Positions 1 through 12,487 are shown, counted from the first letter of the stretch. The stretch is 64,000 nucleotides of DNA from Lota lota (GCA_026745465.1 JACYXH010000515.1:551001-615000), one strand, 5' to 3'. Notes: a model not told the origin generated them from the sequence alone. Numbers and translations: made by a program.

Positions 1-900
1 GGGATACTTAAGACTTTTTACTTTTTGGGTTTCAGGTGCTGAAAGAAGGCAAAATAAACCAGCTCAGAAAAAAAGAAAACAATATCTAAATGCAGTACAT
101 GCACATTTTAGCAACTACCACAAATATGCCTTAATTTCATCAGCTTCTATCAATATTTCAATCAGCGCGCCTTGTTGGACTCTTTGTATTAGGACATACT
201 TTAAATATTTATATTTATATAGGAACAAAGCCTGCTAAATAATCAAAGTGGATTAATCACATCAATCAGTCATTGTCAGGCTTGGGACTGAAGAAGTCCT
301 CTCTGAATAAGGGCTCCCAAATTAGAGTGAAAAGACTTGCATTTTATGGCAAAATAATTCTGCTACTGCTGTTGCTATCACTTTGTATGTTATATATCAC
401 ATATTTGCATTGTTATGTGATTATTACCAGTTGAACATTATTAGTCAAACATTACATTCATTGGCACTTCACAGAGCTCCAACTCTCAACATAGAGTAAG
501 TGAATTACGCTTACCTAAATAAATACATTCTTAAAATTGAAGAGCTAGTTTGATGGATAACGTGTCCTGTGCCAGACAAAGCACCACAAACTGAGGATTC
601 AAATGGAGCATACCGCATTGGCTGGGTCTGGTTTAGTAGGCTTTTTTTTATGCCCCAGAACACCCAATCTACAGGACTTCTCTAAATAATTTCATCCATT
701 TAAAAGAACTGCGGTGTGCCAGACCTGCTGGGCCATGGCACTCTTTATTGGCAAGGTGACCACCGAAGAGGTTTGGTTTTTAAGTACATACCAGAGATTT
801 GTTGATGTTGACACAGGGAAAACACCTAAAACCTAACAACAGGGGTCATTTTCACATGCTGAAAATGTGACTAGTAGGGATCTCAGCTTAGGAATGGCTA
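1..900. other. Unique AT-rich sequence, no feature
   Basis: No convincing coding frame, RNA gene or known repeat is visible. The only structure is an 8-bp inverted repeat (atcacata / tatgtgat) near 398-425, which is expected by chance. Confidence 0.6.
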
Positions 901-929
901 TTTACTTAGATTCAGATATGGGCCTGATT

Positions 930-1185
930 GTGTTTGTTTTTCAGCTTCTTTGATCTGGAAATCAACTGCTCCTAATTCCATGCTCTGTTCTGAAGGATCT
1001 CAGATGAATCGTCCCATGACTGTAATAGTTACTGTAGCTTTTACCTTCATTCTACAAATGGCACTACGAGCCATCACTGGAAGGAAGGATCCCTCCTATG
1101 GAGCTAATGTGGCCCTGGGAAGCCCCCTTTGAGACAAACTCTGATAAAGGCCTATACAAATAAACCTGACTGGACAAAGTATGGG
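930..1185 (+). repeat. Dispersed teleost repeat, degraded copy
   Basis: The stretch ends with 'ccctttgagacaaactctg' followed by 'ggcctatacaaataaacctg'. This matches the tail of a very common teleost interspersed repeat (tail form: gaagccctttgagac... ctatacaaataaa...). A second, clearer copy lies at 13325-13545 in this window. The 60-codon frame across it is a by-product of the repeat. The family assignment rests on memory of teleost repeats plus the internal second copy. Confidence 0.55.
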
Positions 1186-1752
1186 AGGCACAAGCAAGAA
1201 CCACTTAAACCTCTGGTCTCCTATTCAGGTCAAACTCATGAATTCAATTTAGTTTCAGCCTCTTAAGGAACAATAACACCAACTTCACCCGAGGGGGTGA
1301 TAACTTGATCGCCCTCACCACCAACTCTACTCCCACCCAAGTCAGAACGAGGGGCTGTCATGTTCCAATACAACCAGTGAGGTAGCTGGATCCCGCCCAA
1401 AACATGACCAAAACAACACTGGAGGTCCAAGGTTCCCCCCACAAAGAAACTTTTCATGTGGACATTATATTTTATTTTATTTGTTTTTTATAATCACGAT
1501 TTCATTGGCTCTGTGTTGTGCATGAAATGAGTGCTTGGCAGATCTCGGAGCAACACTTTGGACACATTGGAGTCTCGATGGATGATTAAGCCAGCGTTGG
1601 TCGTATTTCACACCGGGTTTCTCTGCTCCTGTGGTATTGAAAGCCCCTGCTGTGGCCATGTAGCGGTGCCTCCTGTCTACCTTTCCCACTGAGCTAAGAG
1701 TGTGGTTAGTGATCGAGCACCGCAAACCCTAGGCCCCAGTGTGTGCGCATGT

Positions 1753-1754
<2 letters not shown>

Positions 1755-1790
<36 letters not shown>
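1755..1790. repeat. (GT)n microsatellite
   Basis: About 18 GT units flanked by gcgcat on the left and gcgcac on the right, all alternating purine-pyrimidine and therefore Z-DNA prone. Confidence 0.97.
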
Positions 1791-1794
<4 letters not shown>

Positions 1795-1953
1795 ACGACT
1801 GAACAAGACCTCTCCTAAATTACATACCCCTTTCTGTCAAATCACCAGATGACAGCCGAACGCAACTCCTGCGAAAAACTCTGTTGGATGTTTTTCCAAC
1901 AGATCCAAGTCCATTACTTCACACACATAGTGCACGACTGCACAGCACTGGCG

Positions 1954-1977
1954 CCCCCCCCCCCCCCCCCCCCCCCC
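1954..1977. repeat. Poly-C run, 24 bases
   Basis: Uninterrupted C run, so the minus strand is a G run. It is the first of a series of long G/C homopolymers in the window. Confidence 0.97.
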
Positions 1978-2518
1978 TCTTCCACATGACATCGTCCTGG
2001 TGGAAGGTGGACGTGTGGAAGAGCGCATCGCGCCACACACTATAAATATTGTCTGCGCACAAAAAAAAAAGCCAGAAAGAGTTTCTCCTGACAGGTTTAC
2101 TTTGGGGGGAGCTTGAGTGGTGCCTGTGCTTTTGCCCTCCCAGCGGCCAAGGCCCTGACAGCTGATCATCCCACCCTCCCAACTCCAACTCGCCACCCCA
2201 GCGGTTTCACCCACGCCACCCCCACCACCACCCAACCCCATCCTGCACCCGCAGCACAGGGTCTTGCCGGGGGCTGCGGTTACTGATGGGGGACCGTGCC
2301 AGCGGGTGGAGGAATCCGCGGGAAAGGCTTTCTGAAGGTGGAGGCTGCCCGGGCAGACGGAGGGCCTCGAAAGAGCTCTTAATGGGGCCCGATTATTTTA
2401 GTAGCCCCAATAATGACAGTGATTATGTAAAAATGCTTGCATTTAAGAACTTTTATTCGAGTTCAATTACCAGATTTCGCCGCTGCCACTCTCGCTGCCA
2501 CCCAAAACACTGAATTGT

Positions 2519-2547
2519 GGGGGGGGGGGGGGGGGGGGGGGGGGGGG
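2519..2547. repeat. Poly-G run, 29 bases
   Basis: Uninterrupted G run. The glycine tracts predicted around it are homopolymer translation. Confidence 0.97.
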
Positions 2548-2559
2548 AATGAACATTTC

Positions 2560-4180
2560 AGAAAGGTTATACATATGATTTTCATCACGAGGGGATTACA
2601 TTTTCTACTGTGTGTGAATGCCTGACTATTCTTCCATGATTACATGACCTATTTGTTAAGACAGGACACATACTGTATAGTGGATACCGTATTTCCCCTG
2701 AATCAGTATTTATTAAGTGGGATTTAAAGATTTCAGTCGACCACATGCTACTCGAATCAGTTCAAGTAGGAAAGCTAGTCTGTGTGCCAGTACTAAAAAA
2801 GGATGTTCTCTTTATACGCCTCCTAAAATGAAACTGGTTGGTTTGATTTAGCACATATGGACTGTTAAAGAACAGTTAAAGAAATTACAGTTAAAGAAAT
2901 GATCTGTTTGCATCCAAACAAGTTCCATGGTTTCAAATATTGTCATGGACCAATGATTAAACCTAACTCTTCATTCAAAATGTCCACGCCATCACAATTA
3001 GTTATCACCACAACAAAGGCACACATATTTAGATGTTTTTATTTCATGTGGATTTTAGGAAGCAATAATAATAAATCAGTGATAGATATCAACATGTTAT
3101 TGAATCAGTGCAAGTACGGCCCCAACATACACAATGACATGCAATTGATGAGAGGATCATGCTGATGTGTTAGTGTCCGCCCGGCCCATATGGTGCAGGC
3201 TAAGCATTTTCTCATATAGGGCTACCCTTTGTTATCATAGCTTCATATTATCACAGTTACACACACTCTCATCACAGGGAAAGGTCTGAATAAACAGACC
3301 AGTGTCTGAAAAAAGAACCCTGAGAAAGCTCTCAGAAAGTTAAGTGGTTCCCCCTTGGTGCCTTAAAGAAAACGTGTAATGGCGTTTCACAGTGTATATA
3401 ACTTCCATAGTGTGACGTACTTCCAGGTAAAACAGGTAATTACCGTGGGGCTAAACCTATGAGAATTGTGATTTGATCCTGTAGGATTTGATTGGATCGT
3501 GCCAAAGTGACAAAACATTGTGGGCAGCTGTGAGAATGGGAACATGTTGTGATATTATGGGATGTAATGGTAAGCCTTCCAGCATGGACAAGTGAACATC
3601 ATCACAGCATTTTTTGCAGCTTTAGAGGAAGCAATGTTGATTGGATTTGGATAAGGTGAATAGTATCACAATGATAATAAGCTAACACGGTGTCAAGTCA
3701 ATTTTAAACTTTGACCAGTGGATTAAAAAGCACTTTTACAGTTGAGTTGCGTATTTGTTTAATTCTTATGGTGAAAGCCAAAAACAATAACAACTTAGGG
3801 AAAGGAAAATCATGGCAAGCCACGCAGGACAAAACACCTTGATTTGAACCCCTTCAAATGAGAAATTCTCCTTACACAGTCCGTTTAGAAATCAGGGCGT
3901 TGGTATTACGTTTCCCTTAATAGAACCACACCTCGGGCCGAGAGATGTCTAGCCTTTCAGGCGCTATGCATCATGGGAGTTTATTAACAGTAGAAGGGAC
4001 TCGCGAGGCCCGGTGTATTAAAACCAACAAGCAAACCAGAGAGAAAGAGCATAGAGAACACTAAAATAAAAGACACCGTATCCTTTCACTGCCAAACCCC
4101 GAGTTCATGTAAAGACGAGGTAGAGGAGCGATGGAGGAAGGATTCAAACACAGACCCACATACACACTTCTCGTTCTGCC
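2560..4180. other. Unique AT-rich sequence, no gene seen
   Basis: Both strands were read. There are only short frames with frequent stops, no long repeat and no tRNA-like boxes. An 88-codon frame at 2899-3165 has no recognisable domain and AT-rich, random-looking codon use. Confidence 0.5.
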
Positions 4181-4215
4181 CAGTGAATGGAGCCACTGTT
4201 CTGCGGTGCCACCGT

Positions 4216-4248
<33 letters not shown>
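4216..4248. repeat. Poly-G run, 33 bases
   Basis: Uninterrupted G run. A second 13-base G run follows at 4386-4398. Confidence 0.97.
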
Positions 4249-4249
<1 letters not shown>

Positions 4250-4486
4250 ACATAAACAATAAGAACGCTGCAGGTCATCCGGTTTTGCATCCTCGACCCG
4301 GGAGTTTAACAGGCCCAATCCATCTTAAAAACTACACTCCCACCATCCCATGGTGGAAGGGGGAAGTGGAAGGGATGATGGTGGTGGGGGGGGGGGGGTT
4401 CACAGAACCGTGGACCTGTCGGAAAAACCCACAAGATCCAGAACAGAGTGGGGGAGATTGCCACCGCCACCAGCCGAGAACAAGAG

Positions 4487-4606
4487 ATGGCAGCAAGTGA
4501 GCGCCATAGCTTATTCCTGGAGCCGGTGGTCCTAGAGGTGGGGGAGAAGGGATCCAGGGGGGGCTCCTTCTCGTTCACCTCCCTCCTTAGGGCATATCCA
4601 GTCAAG
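4487..4606 (+). CDS. Weak candidate first coding exon
   Basis: An ATG in fair context (gagATGG) opens 40 codons that end exactly at a consensus-like splice donor (AAG/gtgagc). The peptide begins MAASERHSLFLEPVVLEVGE and ends in LLRAYPVK. Third codon positions are GC-rich (roughly two thirds G or C), as in many teleost exons, but the surrounding DNA is also GC-rich. The frame is open further upstream to 4448. No protein family was recognised and no second exon was found. A chance frame beside a chance donor is the main alternative. Confidence 0.15.
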
Positions 4607-5009
4607 GTGAGCGATGTCAGCCCCACCGGCGGTTCTGCAACCATACTGAAACCGACCAATCACAGGCCGGGCAGGGAACCCTGATCTTCAGTAATCATTT
4701 ACCCCCGAGGAAAATAAATTAAATGGAGGCATGGAGTGATAGGAGGTGGGAGGTTCCCAGGTACTGTGGAGGCTTTGTGTGTCTCCGAGCACATCAAGTT
4801 ATCCCCTCCTCACCCACCCCCACCTCCTCCTCCTCCACCTACCCCAAGAAAATAATTTCAGGAAGGCCCTTAGCGAGACCGGCAGGGACGCAAAGTAGCA
4901 GTGGAAATAATTACATGGGGGGAGTCTGAATTTTCTCACGCATGTAGCCCGCACACATGCAGGGCTGGAAAGCAGCCCACAAGCCGACACACACACACAC
5001 ACACACGCG

Positions 5010-5580
5010 TGTTAAATGGCCCAAGCCCTCCAAAGGTCTGGCTGATTCTGATTTGCAATAATGAAAGACAGTGTCTATGAAACACACACAATTACATTGC
5101 TTAATTGTTGTTTATGTTCCATTTCTAAATGTAAAGCCTCACATGTTCGATAACTTGTACTTGATGTATGGAAGGGGTTTTCTTCTTTGATTGTGCCACC
5201 CTGGGTTTAGATCCAACTTCCATTCAGCCATATTCTCTACCTGCAGGGAATTGTTGCAGTCCCAGCTGAATAAATGGGACAGGCCCATGAGGAGAAGACT
5301 GATTTTAATGTAGTCAATTACCAGAATGGGAACCACCGGTCCCTGGAGATACCGCCTGGTTACACTGTGTCCATGATCCAGTATCAAAGCCCCAAGTCAG
5401 AGGCCTGTGCAGGATCGCATCCATGATGGCCCGCAAATGTTGTCAGTACTGACCTCTAGTGGCATGACGGCACAACTGCCTCTTTCCACTTTCCTCTTAC
5501 CTATCGTCATCATAGCCATTATAAACTCGCACAGTGCGAGAATCAAAAAGGTTCATGCTCAGCTCCTACACACCCTTTGC
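5010..5580. other. Unique sequence, no gene seen
   Basis: Mixed-composition DNA between a short (CA)n near 4988-5006 and the dispersed repeat at 5583. The minus frame at 5139-5387 has no recognisable domain. Confidence 0.45.
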
Positions 5581-5582
5581 AA

Positions 5583-5730
5583 ATCAATCGATCAAACTTT
5601 ATTTACATAGCGCTTTTTTTGCGCGTAGCAATGCAAAGTGCTTAACAAGGGAAACAACACCGCAAAAACGAGATATGAGCTTAGAATAACAGTTCAAATA
5701 AAAAATATAAATCTGGATCAAACAAAGAAC
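5583..5730 (+). repeat. Dispersed teleost repeat (tttatttacatagcgc type)
   Basis: Starts 'aaactttatttacatagcgc', followed by 'gcaatgcaaagtgcttaaca' and A-rich sequence. This follows the common teleost interspersed pattern 'agtttatttgtatagcac... caattcaaagtgctttaca'. A second copy is at 14119-14260. Both copies run in the same direction. Confidence 0.6.
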
Positions 5731-5896
5731 ATTGCACATGCAGTCATTAGAAAGAAAAGGACCATGGCCTTGCCAACCCTCACAGGCGGTGGTAGGGGGT
5801 CCACATCCATACTCTGTGGAGGCCCGCGATGACACGGCTGAGAGAGTTACGATGCAGATCAGGCTTCCTCTTCCAGGCAGGGGCCCTAATCCGGAG

Positions 5897-6073
<177 letters not shown>

Positions 6074-6079
6074 CTCCAG

Positions 6080-7340
6080 AACGGGAGGCCCATCACCCTG
6101 GAGACAAGCAAAACAAGGAAGAAGGAGCTTTCAGCGCGGCGCCCCACACCCTGGCAGACCGTAACCTGAGCCGGGGCGGATTAGAGGGAACACGCTCCGG
6201 AGAGGGATGGGCAACCCGGGATGAGCAGCTCCATCCACCCGACCTTCCAGGGATGAAGGAATGGGTTCTTTTTTTTTCTGCTTCCCTACGCAAAAAATTA
6301 AATAAAAAGCGGCTAACCTCAATCCATGAAGTTTTAATAATAACAATAATAAAAAGGAAAAGTATGTTCTGAAGCAAACGGTGCAGTTGGCCTTAGAGAC
6401 CTGAGCTGAGCTTTTTATTTGGTATTTAATTAAATTCAACGTTAAAGGGGAATTTTCAAAAGAATATAAATGGGTATTCAAGCCAACATCACAGTGTTAT
6501 TCCTATGGACAGCAAGAGGTATTTGAAAAGATAATAAAAAAGGGTTCTTAACAGGATGCTGCACACACCCACAACCTACAATATTAACAGTCCTGTAAAG
6601 GGAAGGGAAGAAAGGTTTGTTTTCTGGCTAACGTGGGCTTCTCAACTTGTGCCTAAAGCTCTTGAATGTTTTGTTCATGGTGCATTCCATGAACAAAGAT
6701 CTCTTTAAAAAAGTGAAATCGCTTTTTCATCTTCAATATCTCTGACAGTATGTATTCTAATATAATAGATAAATAAATATCACTTGTTCTCCAAATATTC
6801 CTAATATTTGAAACTTTAACCTTATCGTCATAAATAGTGGAGAGGTTTTGTGTCATGAGACAAGCATGTTTAACATATGACCGGCATATGATGTTGTAAA
6901 ATGTACTTTGTTTTCCTTGGTCGTGCATTGCCTCCGTCTAGTGGGTCTGTGTGCAACTCGTGTAGTCCAAACTGTCATGGATACAGATTCCACGAGAGCT
7001 CCACTGATAAGAATCTGTGATGGTCTGTGAGTGGAAAAGGGCTGTAGGCCTCTGTCATCAAATCACTTTCATTTCAGTCGAGGGGATGTTAATGAATTCC
7101 CTTACAAAAAGAAAAGAGTATTCTCTAAACATCCTCTTTGAAACGTCTACGTGCTGCTGAGCCGGGGCTGTGCATGGGCAGTTCTTAAAGGCCATGATGT
7201 ATATCATGAAAACAGCAAGATAATGACAGCCTTACGTCACTTCTTCCAGGCATCATGCTATGAAGGTCCTCACATACGTCTGTCATGTACGTCCGTTTCT
7301 TTCTGTTTGCTTTCGCTGCACAGTTTTGACTCATTTTCAA
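6080..7340. other. Unique AT-rich sequence, no gene seen
   Basis: Low-complexity A/T stretches without long repeats, tRNA boxes or convincing exons. The frames at 6131-6481 and 6653-6928 on the minus strand show no domain. Confidence 0.5.
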
Positions 7341-7346
7341 GAACCT

Positions 7347-7348
7347 CC

Positions 7349-7379
<31 letters not shown>

Positions 7380-7387
7380 ACACACAT
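7347..7387. repeat. Poly-C (19) fused to (CA)n
   Basis: A 19-base C run passes directly into about 11 CA units with no spacer. The same poly-C to CA junction recurs at 34032-34060. Confidence 0.97.
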
Positions 7388-7539
7388 GCTAACCACTACA
7401 TATTGCTGGCTAAATTACTTAATGACCTAATGATGGGGTGAACATGGGTGTGAGAGCTGAACAGCATTCTCCTTTTTTTCCACATCACTCAGGGTCTACA
7501 TTTAGCCTACTATTACTACTACTATTGCTATTCAGTCAT

Positions 7540-7715
7540 CCCGCACTCTTTATCCGAAGCAACTTACAGTATATTCAGTTACATGGCAAGAAGGAGGAGG
7601 TGGGGCATTTTGCTCACTTATGCCGAAACAGCTAAGCTGCGGACATGGGGAATCGAACCCAGTACCTTACAACTGGGAGTCAAACCATCTAGCTATTACG
7701 ACACTCTCCTGCCCA
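7540..7715 (+). repeat. Dispersed repeat family A, copy 1
   Basis: Contains 'ctttatccgaagcaactta' near its start and 'ggggaatcgaacccagtacc' near its end, then 'gggagtcaaaccatctagct'. The same ordered blocks occur at 8790-8965, 16405-16580, 18600-18845 and 55500-55680, and inverted at 43683-43755. The reverse complement of the 3' block resembles a tRNA T-arm (GGTTCGATTCC-like). Confidence 0.75.
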
Positions 7716-8654
7716 CCTAATGGCTGCGTCCACGTTTTTATTACTTACTTACTTTACTTGTAACATGTGAATCAGCAGGGGTGACGTGATAACTCAACAG
7801 ACAGCAAACATGGCAACGGGATTCAACCAGATGACAGGGGGGTCATGTGCTGGTGTTTCACAGTGTAGTGCTGAGCACATGTACTCTAAACATCATCCAT
7901 ATTTTGGTACTGTGTACTACTGAAAAAAAGGAACATGACATGTATCTCAATTCACTGCAACATTAATATTACATTACTAGGGACAATTCAGTAAAGCTGT
8001 AATGTTGATAGTGAAACATCCCTACCACCCCCAACAACAACACACTCCATTTACTCTCCTAGACAGCCACCAAGATCTGATCTCACTCAGTCAAGTAAAA
8101 ACATCTTGTGGCGCTACAATATAAAGGTCTATTGTGTGATTTCTAGTGTGATATTTGCAGTGGGGTAAAAATCCCACCCCCACGCCCCCACTGGCTTTCA
8201 ACGCCACCAAGCCAGCGCCGAACAAGACAAGCAAGTGTTTCATGTGGAAATTGTTATTCTAAACCCCAGCATAAGTATCTCAGAGCCGTTATGTAATTGG
8301 CATAATTATGGAAGGGGAGGGGGGAGGTGGGGGGCATTCTGTTATGTCAGGGGCTTTCCCAGAACGCAGATTTTTTTTTCCTTTTCAACACCACCCAATT
8401 CCCTTCCTACCACCCCACCCCACCTACCCATGCCCCTCCCCCCCCCCAATGTCCCCCGATGTGGAAACAGATGTAACTCTGATTTCCATTAGACCGGAAT
8501 GGAAAATGGAAATATGGATGGCACCGTTATAATCCATCCGTACGGTGCAGTGGGACTGATGTGCAAACAGCCTGGGACAAAAAGAGGAACAGGTACCGGG
8601 AGCGATGGGATATGAATAGTGTTTACTTCACTAATGTCAATAAAGTATAACTAT

Positions 8655-8772
8655 TAAGGTGGAGCTACCAAGGTGGGTTCGATTCCCAACCTGCGGCCCT
8701 ATGCGACGTCTCATTCTTTCTCTTCTTCAACCTACTTTACTGTCTCTCTTCCATGTCCTGCCCATACAAGCC
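8655..8772 (+). repeat. tRNA-like SINE head fragment
   Basis: Carries a good box B (ggttcgattcccaac) followed by 'ctgcggccctatgcgacgtc' and a CT-rich stretch ending 'ccatgtcctgccc'. The arrangement resembles a tRNA-derived SINE head. Box A is not convincing, so the copy is probably truncated. Confidence 0.45.
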
Positions 8773-8789
8773 CATAAATACATATATAC

Positions 8790-8965
8790 GATGTGTCGTT
8801 ATTTAGACGTTTAAATCTAAAGAGACTTGCAGTGATTTGCAGAAACGTGTCATTGAGGAGCCCAGGGATGCTTACTGAGAGGCTGCAGACATCGGGAATC
8901 GAACCCAGTACCTTTCGGTTGGGATTGGATGCGGAAGACCCCACCAGCCACTCTACTCTCTAGCC
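8790..8965 (+). repeat. Dispersed repeat family A, copy 2
   Basis: Shares 'gggaatcgaacccagtacct' and 'ggttgggattggatgc' with the other copies but is diverged in its 5' part. It lies directly downstream of a SINE-like fragment. Confidence 0.65.
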
Positions 8966-9350
8966 CTGAATAGTGTTGTGGCTTGGGACAGTTTCTTTTA
9001 AAAGGCCGCGTTTTCACTCTCACTCACTTTTTCTCTGGCTCTCAGGAAGGAAGTGATGTGAGGTTTTTCAGGGGAGGGGGGGGAATCACGGGAGAACTTT
9101 AACGAGAGTCCATTACCTGTGCGCACGTTGTGTTTGTTTGTAGCACTAAACGCAGAGACCAGACCCTAAAGCCACTGATAGCTTTTCCATTTGCTAGCTG
9201 CCCAACCTCTCCCCCCTCCACCACCCCCTCCCCTGGCAGATATGTTGGTATAGCCCTCCTGGGTTGACCTTTGACCCCCACCAAATTCTAAAAATAAACC
9301 TCACAAACTACATAAACATCTCCGCTGCAGGTCCGGATTTGGCACTTTTA

Positions 9351-9354
<4 letters not shown>

Positions 9355-9382
<28 letters not shown>
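9355..9382. repeat. (GT)n microsatellite
   Basis: About 14 GT units, then an interrupted GTTGTGTGTA end. Confidence 0.96.
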
Positions 9383-9389
9383 TGTGTGT

Positions 9390-10110
9390 ATGCCACTCGT
9401 GGGAACCCCAAGCAGTATTAGTTAAGACATGAATGTGTTTTTCGGAAGAACTAGGAGTTGGTTGTCATAAACCCAATGAGTGGAAACGTCAGGATAGGAA
9501 TGTCAGGTGCAGGACAAGTGCACACAGAGACTGATATCTCACCAGCTTTCTGTTATGATCTGAACTTCAGTTACAGTACCTTTTATTGAGCTTGACCACT
9601 GCTGGAAATACGTACTTTTTCAAATTTCGATGTTATATAAGTTATACATTTTTCAACAGAGTCCACTAGATAAAGGTCATTGTAATACGTGTGTATTCAC
9701 ACACGCACATATATTTTACGTTCTCAAAATCGTAATGTTTATTATATATGAATATATATTTCTAACACAGCACATGGAAAGCGATTGATAGAAGTTCACT
9801 ATAAAATCTTACTATTAGTGAATGACAAACAATATATCTCTACTTATTAGCGTTACTCTAGATTATACTATCAAGTAGCTAGCATTGACTGACAGCCGTC
9901 ACAACATTAAATAAAATGTTATCATCATCAGAACTAGGTGTCATCACTCCCCCTCATCCAACGAGGACCAAAGTAGGGATAAAGTACTACTGGCTTTGGA
10001 TGAGTATGCTAGCATAACTTGTCACTCTCACAAAGAATGTATATGGTCATATATCCTAGCTAAGGTAGGACACATACTTTGAACAAGGAGTTATTCTCTT
10101 ACTGAAAGAC
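9390..10110. other. Unique AT-rich sequence, no gene seen
   Basis: AT-rich with small ATATAT clusters near 9710-9770. No open frame of note, no tRNA boxes and no dispersed repeat were recognised. Confidence 0.5.
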
Positions 10111-10111
10111 C

Positions 10112-10127
10112 CACACACATACACATA

Positions 10128-10184
<57 letters not shown>

Positions 10185-10186
10185 AC
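10112..10186. repeat. (CA)n microsatellite with ATAC interruptions
   Basis: The left part is interrupted by 'catacacatacacacataca', the right part is pure CA. Confidence 0.96.
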
Positions 10187-10383
10187 CCCACAGATTGGTT
10201 TACATCCTAACTAGCAGATGTGGCGGCTTTTCCTTTACCGCCATACATTGCCTTTGATTACAGTAATTGGCACTGGGGCCCAACCGAAAAACAGCAGGAT
10301 CGGTGGGGACTCCTAAGGGCCCGCAACGTCAAGTAAAAGAAGGGTCCACTTGCTAAAGTCATTAACCCTGTCATGACCAGGCT

Positions 10384-10404
10384 GGGGGGGGGGGGGGGGG
10401 GGGG
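10384..10404. repeat. Poly-G run, 21 bases
   Basis: Uninterrupted G run beginning 'gctggggg'. Confidence 0.97.
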
Positions 10405-10699
10405 TTTGAAGTGGAACACTTAGGCAACCTCCCAATTAGCTGGACAAGGAGAGCCCAGGGGATTGAGGAAAAAGCACGGCGGTCACGGAGATGGCAACGG
10501 CGGCCCCCTTCGCCCATCTGCAGTGAGTGTGGGAGCCGCCCGGCTGATGCCTGCTACTCCCATCATGTTGGAGGGAATAAAACTGTATAGGACAAGGTAG
10601 AGAGGGGTTGGTTGTGTTTTTTAGGAATGGTGGGTAGCGGCGCACAAAAGAGTGTCTGTAACAGGAAACTCTGCTCAACTTGGGCTTCCAAGGAAAACA

Positions 10700-11530
10700 C
10701 TTTGACTCATGCCCAAATCAGAAACACATGCAGGTACAAAGGTAAAGAAGAGGAAAAAATACGAAAGAGGAGGATTTATAATCTTCAGGAGGTTCTATTT
10801 ACTGTCTGCTGATTGGTTGGGCCGGCCAATTAAGGACTGAGCCCAGTGCCGTATTTACAGTCTAAAAATGAAAGAGATCCACTTCATTTACAAAAAACAC
10901 AAACAAGATTGAAGCCATCCAAAAGTAGCTATTATGCAGATAGCAGATCCTGTGAATCCTTTGAATTCTTCCAGCCATTTTACAATTGTCTTTATTATTC
11001 CTTTATTATTTCCAATCAATGTGGCAAATTATAATCATGCACTTTTTAAAGGGAGATTTCTTTGAAGCGTTCAATGTCCATTCATCCACGGAAAGTGATG
11101 AAGCAAAAACAACATAAAATGGGTGGGTGTGAGAGGGGTTGATGTCATAAAGGCATAACTAATCAAACATCATAACCGACGGCAAAAGGAAAATGACCTT
11201 TTGTGCATGTGCATGTGTTTCTTCAAGCTACCACCAGGGGCGCAGTGGGCCTCGCGTTACCTCAGTTGACCAGCCTCAGTCCTATTGGGTTTGGATCAGT
11301 GAGTATAAGCATAAGAAAGGAAAGGTCCTCTCTGGTGCCCACACACCAGGCCCTGTCCTGACTAGTCTGTAGGTGAGCTCACCTCAAGCTAAATTTAGCC
11401 TGTGCGTGATGATTAATGAGCTTCAGATGGTTATTTCCCCTTGGCTGAAAATACACCTCCAGGTGACTGAGTGATGAGCCGTTACGAATGGGAAGGGACC
11501 CAACGGGAGGTGCTGGACTCGGAGGTGATT
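10700..11530. other. Unique sequence, no gene seen
   Basis: Contains a small inverted repeat (aaatgaa / ttcattt, about 10867-10890) and nothing else recognisable. Frames at 10612-10812 and 10846-11034 look random. Confidence 0.45.
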
Positions 11531-11538
11531 AACTCCCT

Positions 11539-11539
<1 letters not shown>

Positions 11540-11590
<51 letters not shown>
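11540..11590. repeat. Poly-C run, 51 bases
   Basis: Second longest homopolymer of the window. On the minus strand it is a G tract able to form quadruplexes. Confidence 0.97.
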
Positions 11591-11711
11591 ATCCTGATCC
11601 TTCCATGCTGGCGGTTCAATGTTGCATTCACAAGAGGATGACCCCTCCACACACACCTCTTTCTCCTACACCCACACACACACACAGCCCATTCTTGTGG
11701 ACTTGGCCAGG

Positions 11712-12055
11712 CTGGTGGCTAACAGGTTAGCGGCTAGCTGGTTAGCTAGATGAGTCAAATATTGGCCATCTGGATGGTTAGATGGCTGTGGGGCTAGCTG
11801 GTAAGCTAGATGAGTAGATTGTTGGCTATCTGGATGGTTAGCTGGCTGTATGGCTAGCTGCTTAGCAGGCCATGGGGCTAGCTGGTAAGCTAGATAAGTA
11901 GGTTGTTGGGTAGCTGGGTGTCCAGCTTGTTTGCCAGCTGTTTTGTTAGCTGGTTAGCTGACTGCGTGGCTGGCTAGCTGGGTGATTCGCTTGTTAGCTA
12001 TCTGGGTGGCTAGTTGGCTGAGTGGCTAACTGGTTAGCTAGCTGAGTACCAGGTT
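11712..12055. repeat. Degenerate minisatellite, 60-bp unit
   Basis: The word 'ggctagctgg' recurs at 11732, 11792 and (diverged) 11852, so the unit is 60 bp. Inside each unit 'atctggatggttag' and 'agctagatgagt' are repeated. From about 11875 the period breaks down into shorter variations on 'tagctggtta'. The array is old or was assembled from an 8-12 bp core. Confidence 0.85.
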
Positions 12056-12377
12056 GGCTCCATGGTTCAGCAGATCTCCAGGCCAGATGTGGCCCATCGG
12101 GCCTGCCACTGGGTGTGATGAGTGTTGGTGAGAAATGGATGGAAAACAGGCTGTCCAGTCACCCATGCACCCTGCTGCCTCACAGCTGGCCCCCAGCACC
12201 CCAGAGCAGACCCTAGTTCTAAACCATTGTTTCTCAATCTTACAGTGACTGTGAACTCTGCCCAGTTGTTTTTTAAGGAACTTGTCAATCAGCACGTACA
12301 TTTACACTTAGGGTGTTCTAGTAGTGATTGTATGTTTTATTTGTGCTAAGCCTCACCTCACCACTTTGGATAGAAAG

Positions 12378-12407
12378 TGGTGGGTGGTGGTGGTGGTGGT
12401 GGTGGTG
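12378..12407. repeat. (GGT)n trinucleotide array
   Basis: About nine GGT units. Simple repeat only. Confidence 0.93.
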
Positions 12408-12487
12408 ATGGGGGAGAAAAGGTGAGGTGGGGGCATAGAGAATACCAGGTCTCAAAGATCTATGGCTCTATGACACATGTTCAGGAA

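Noticed and set aside
1640-1740. tRNA-like box A on the minus strand (ttagctcagtggga)
   Set aside because: No matching box B at the expected distance.
12215-12260. Possible hAT end (ccattgtttctcaatctt)
   Set aside because: Single weak motif without a partner end.
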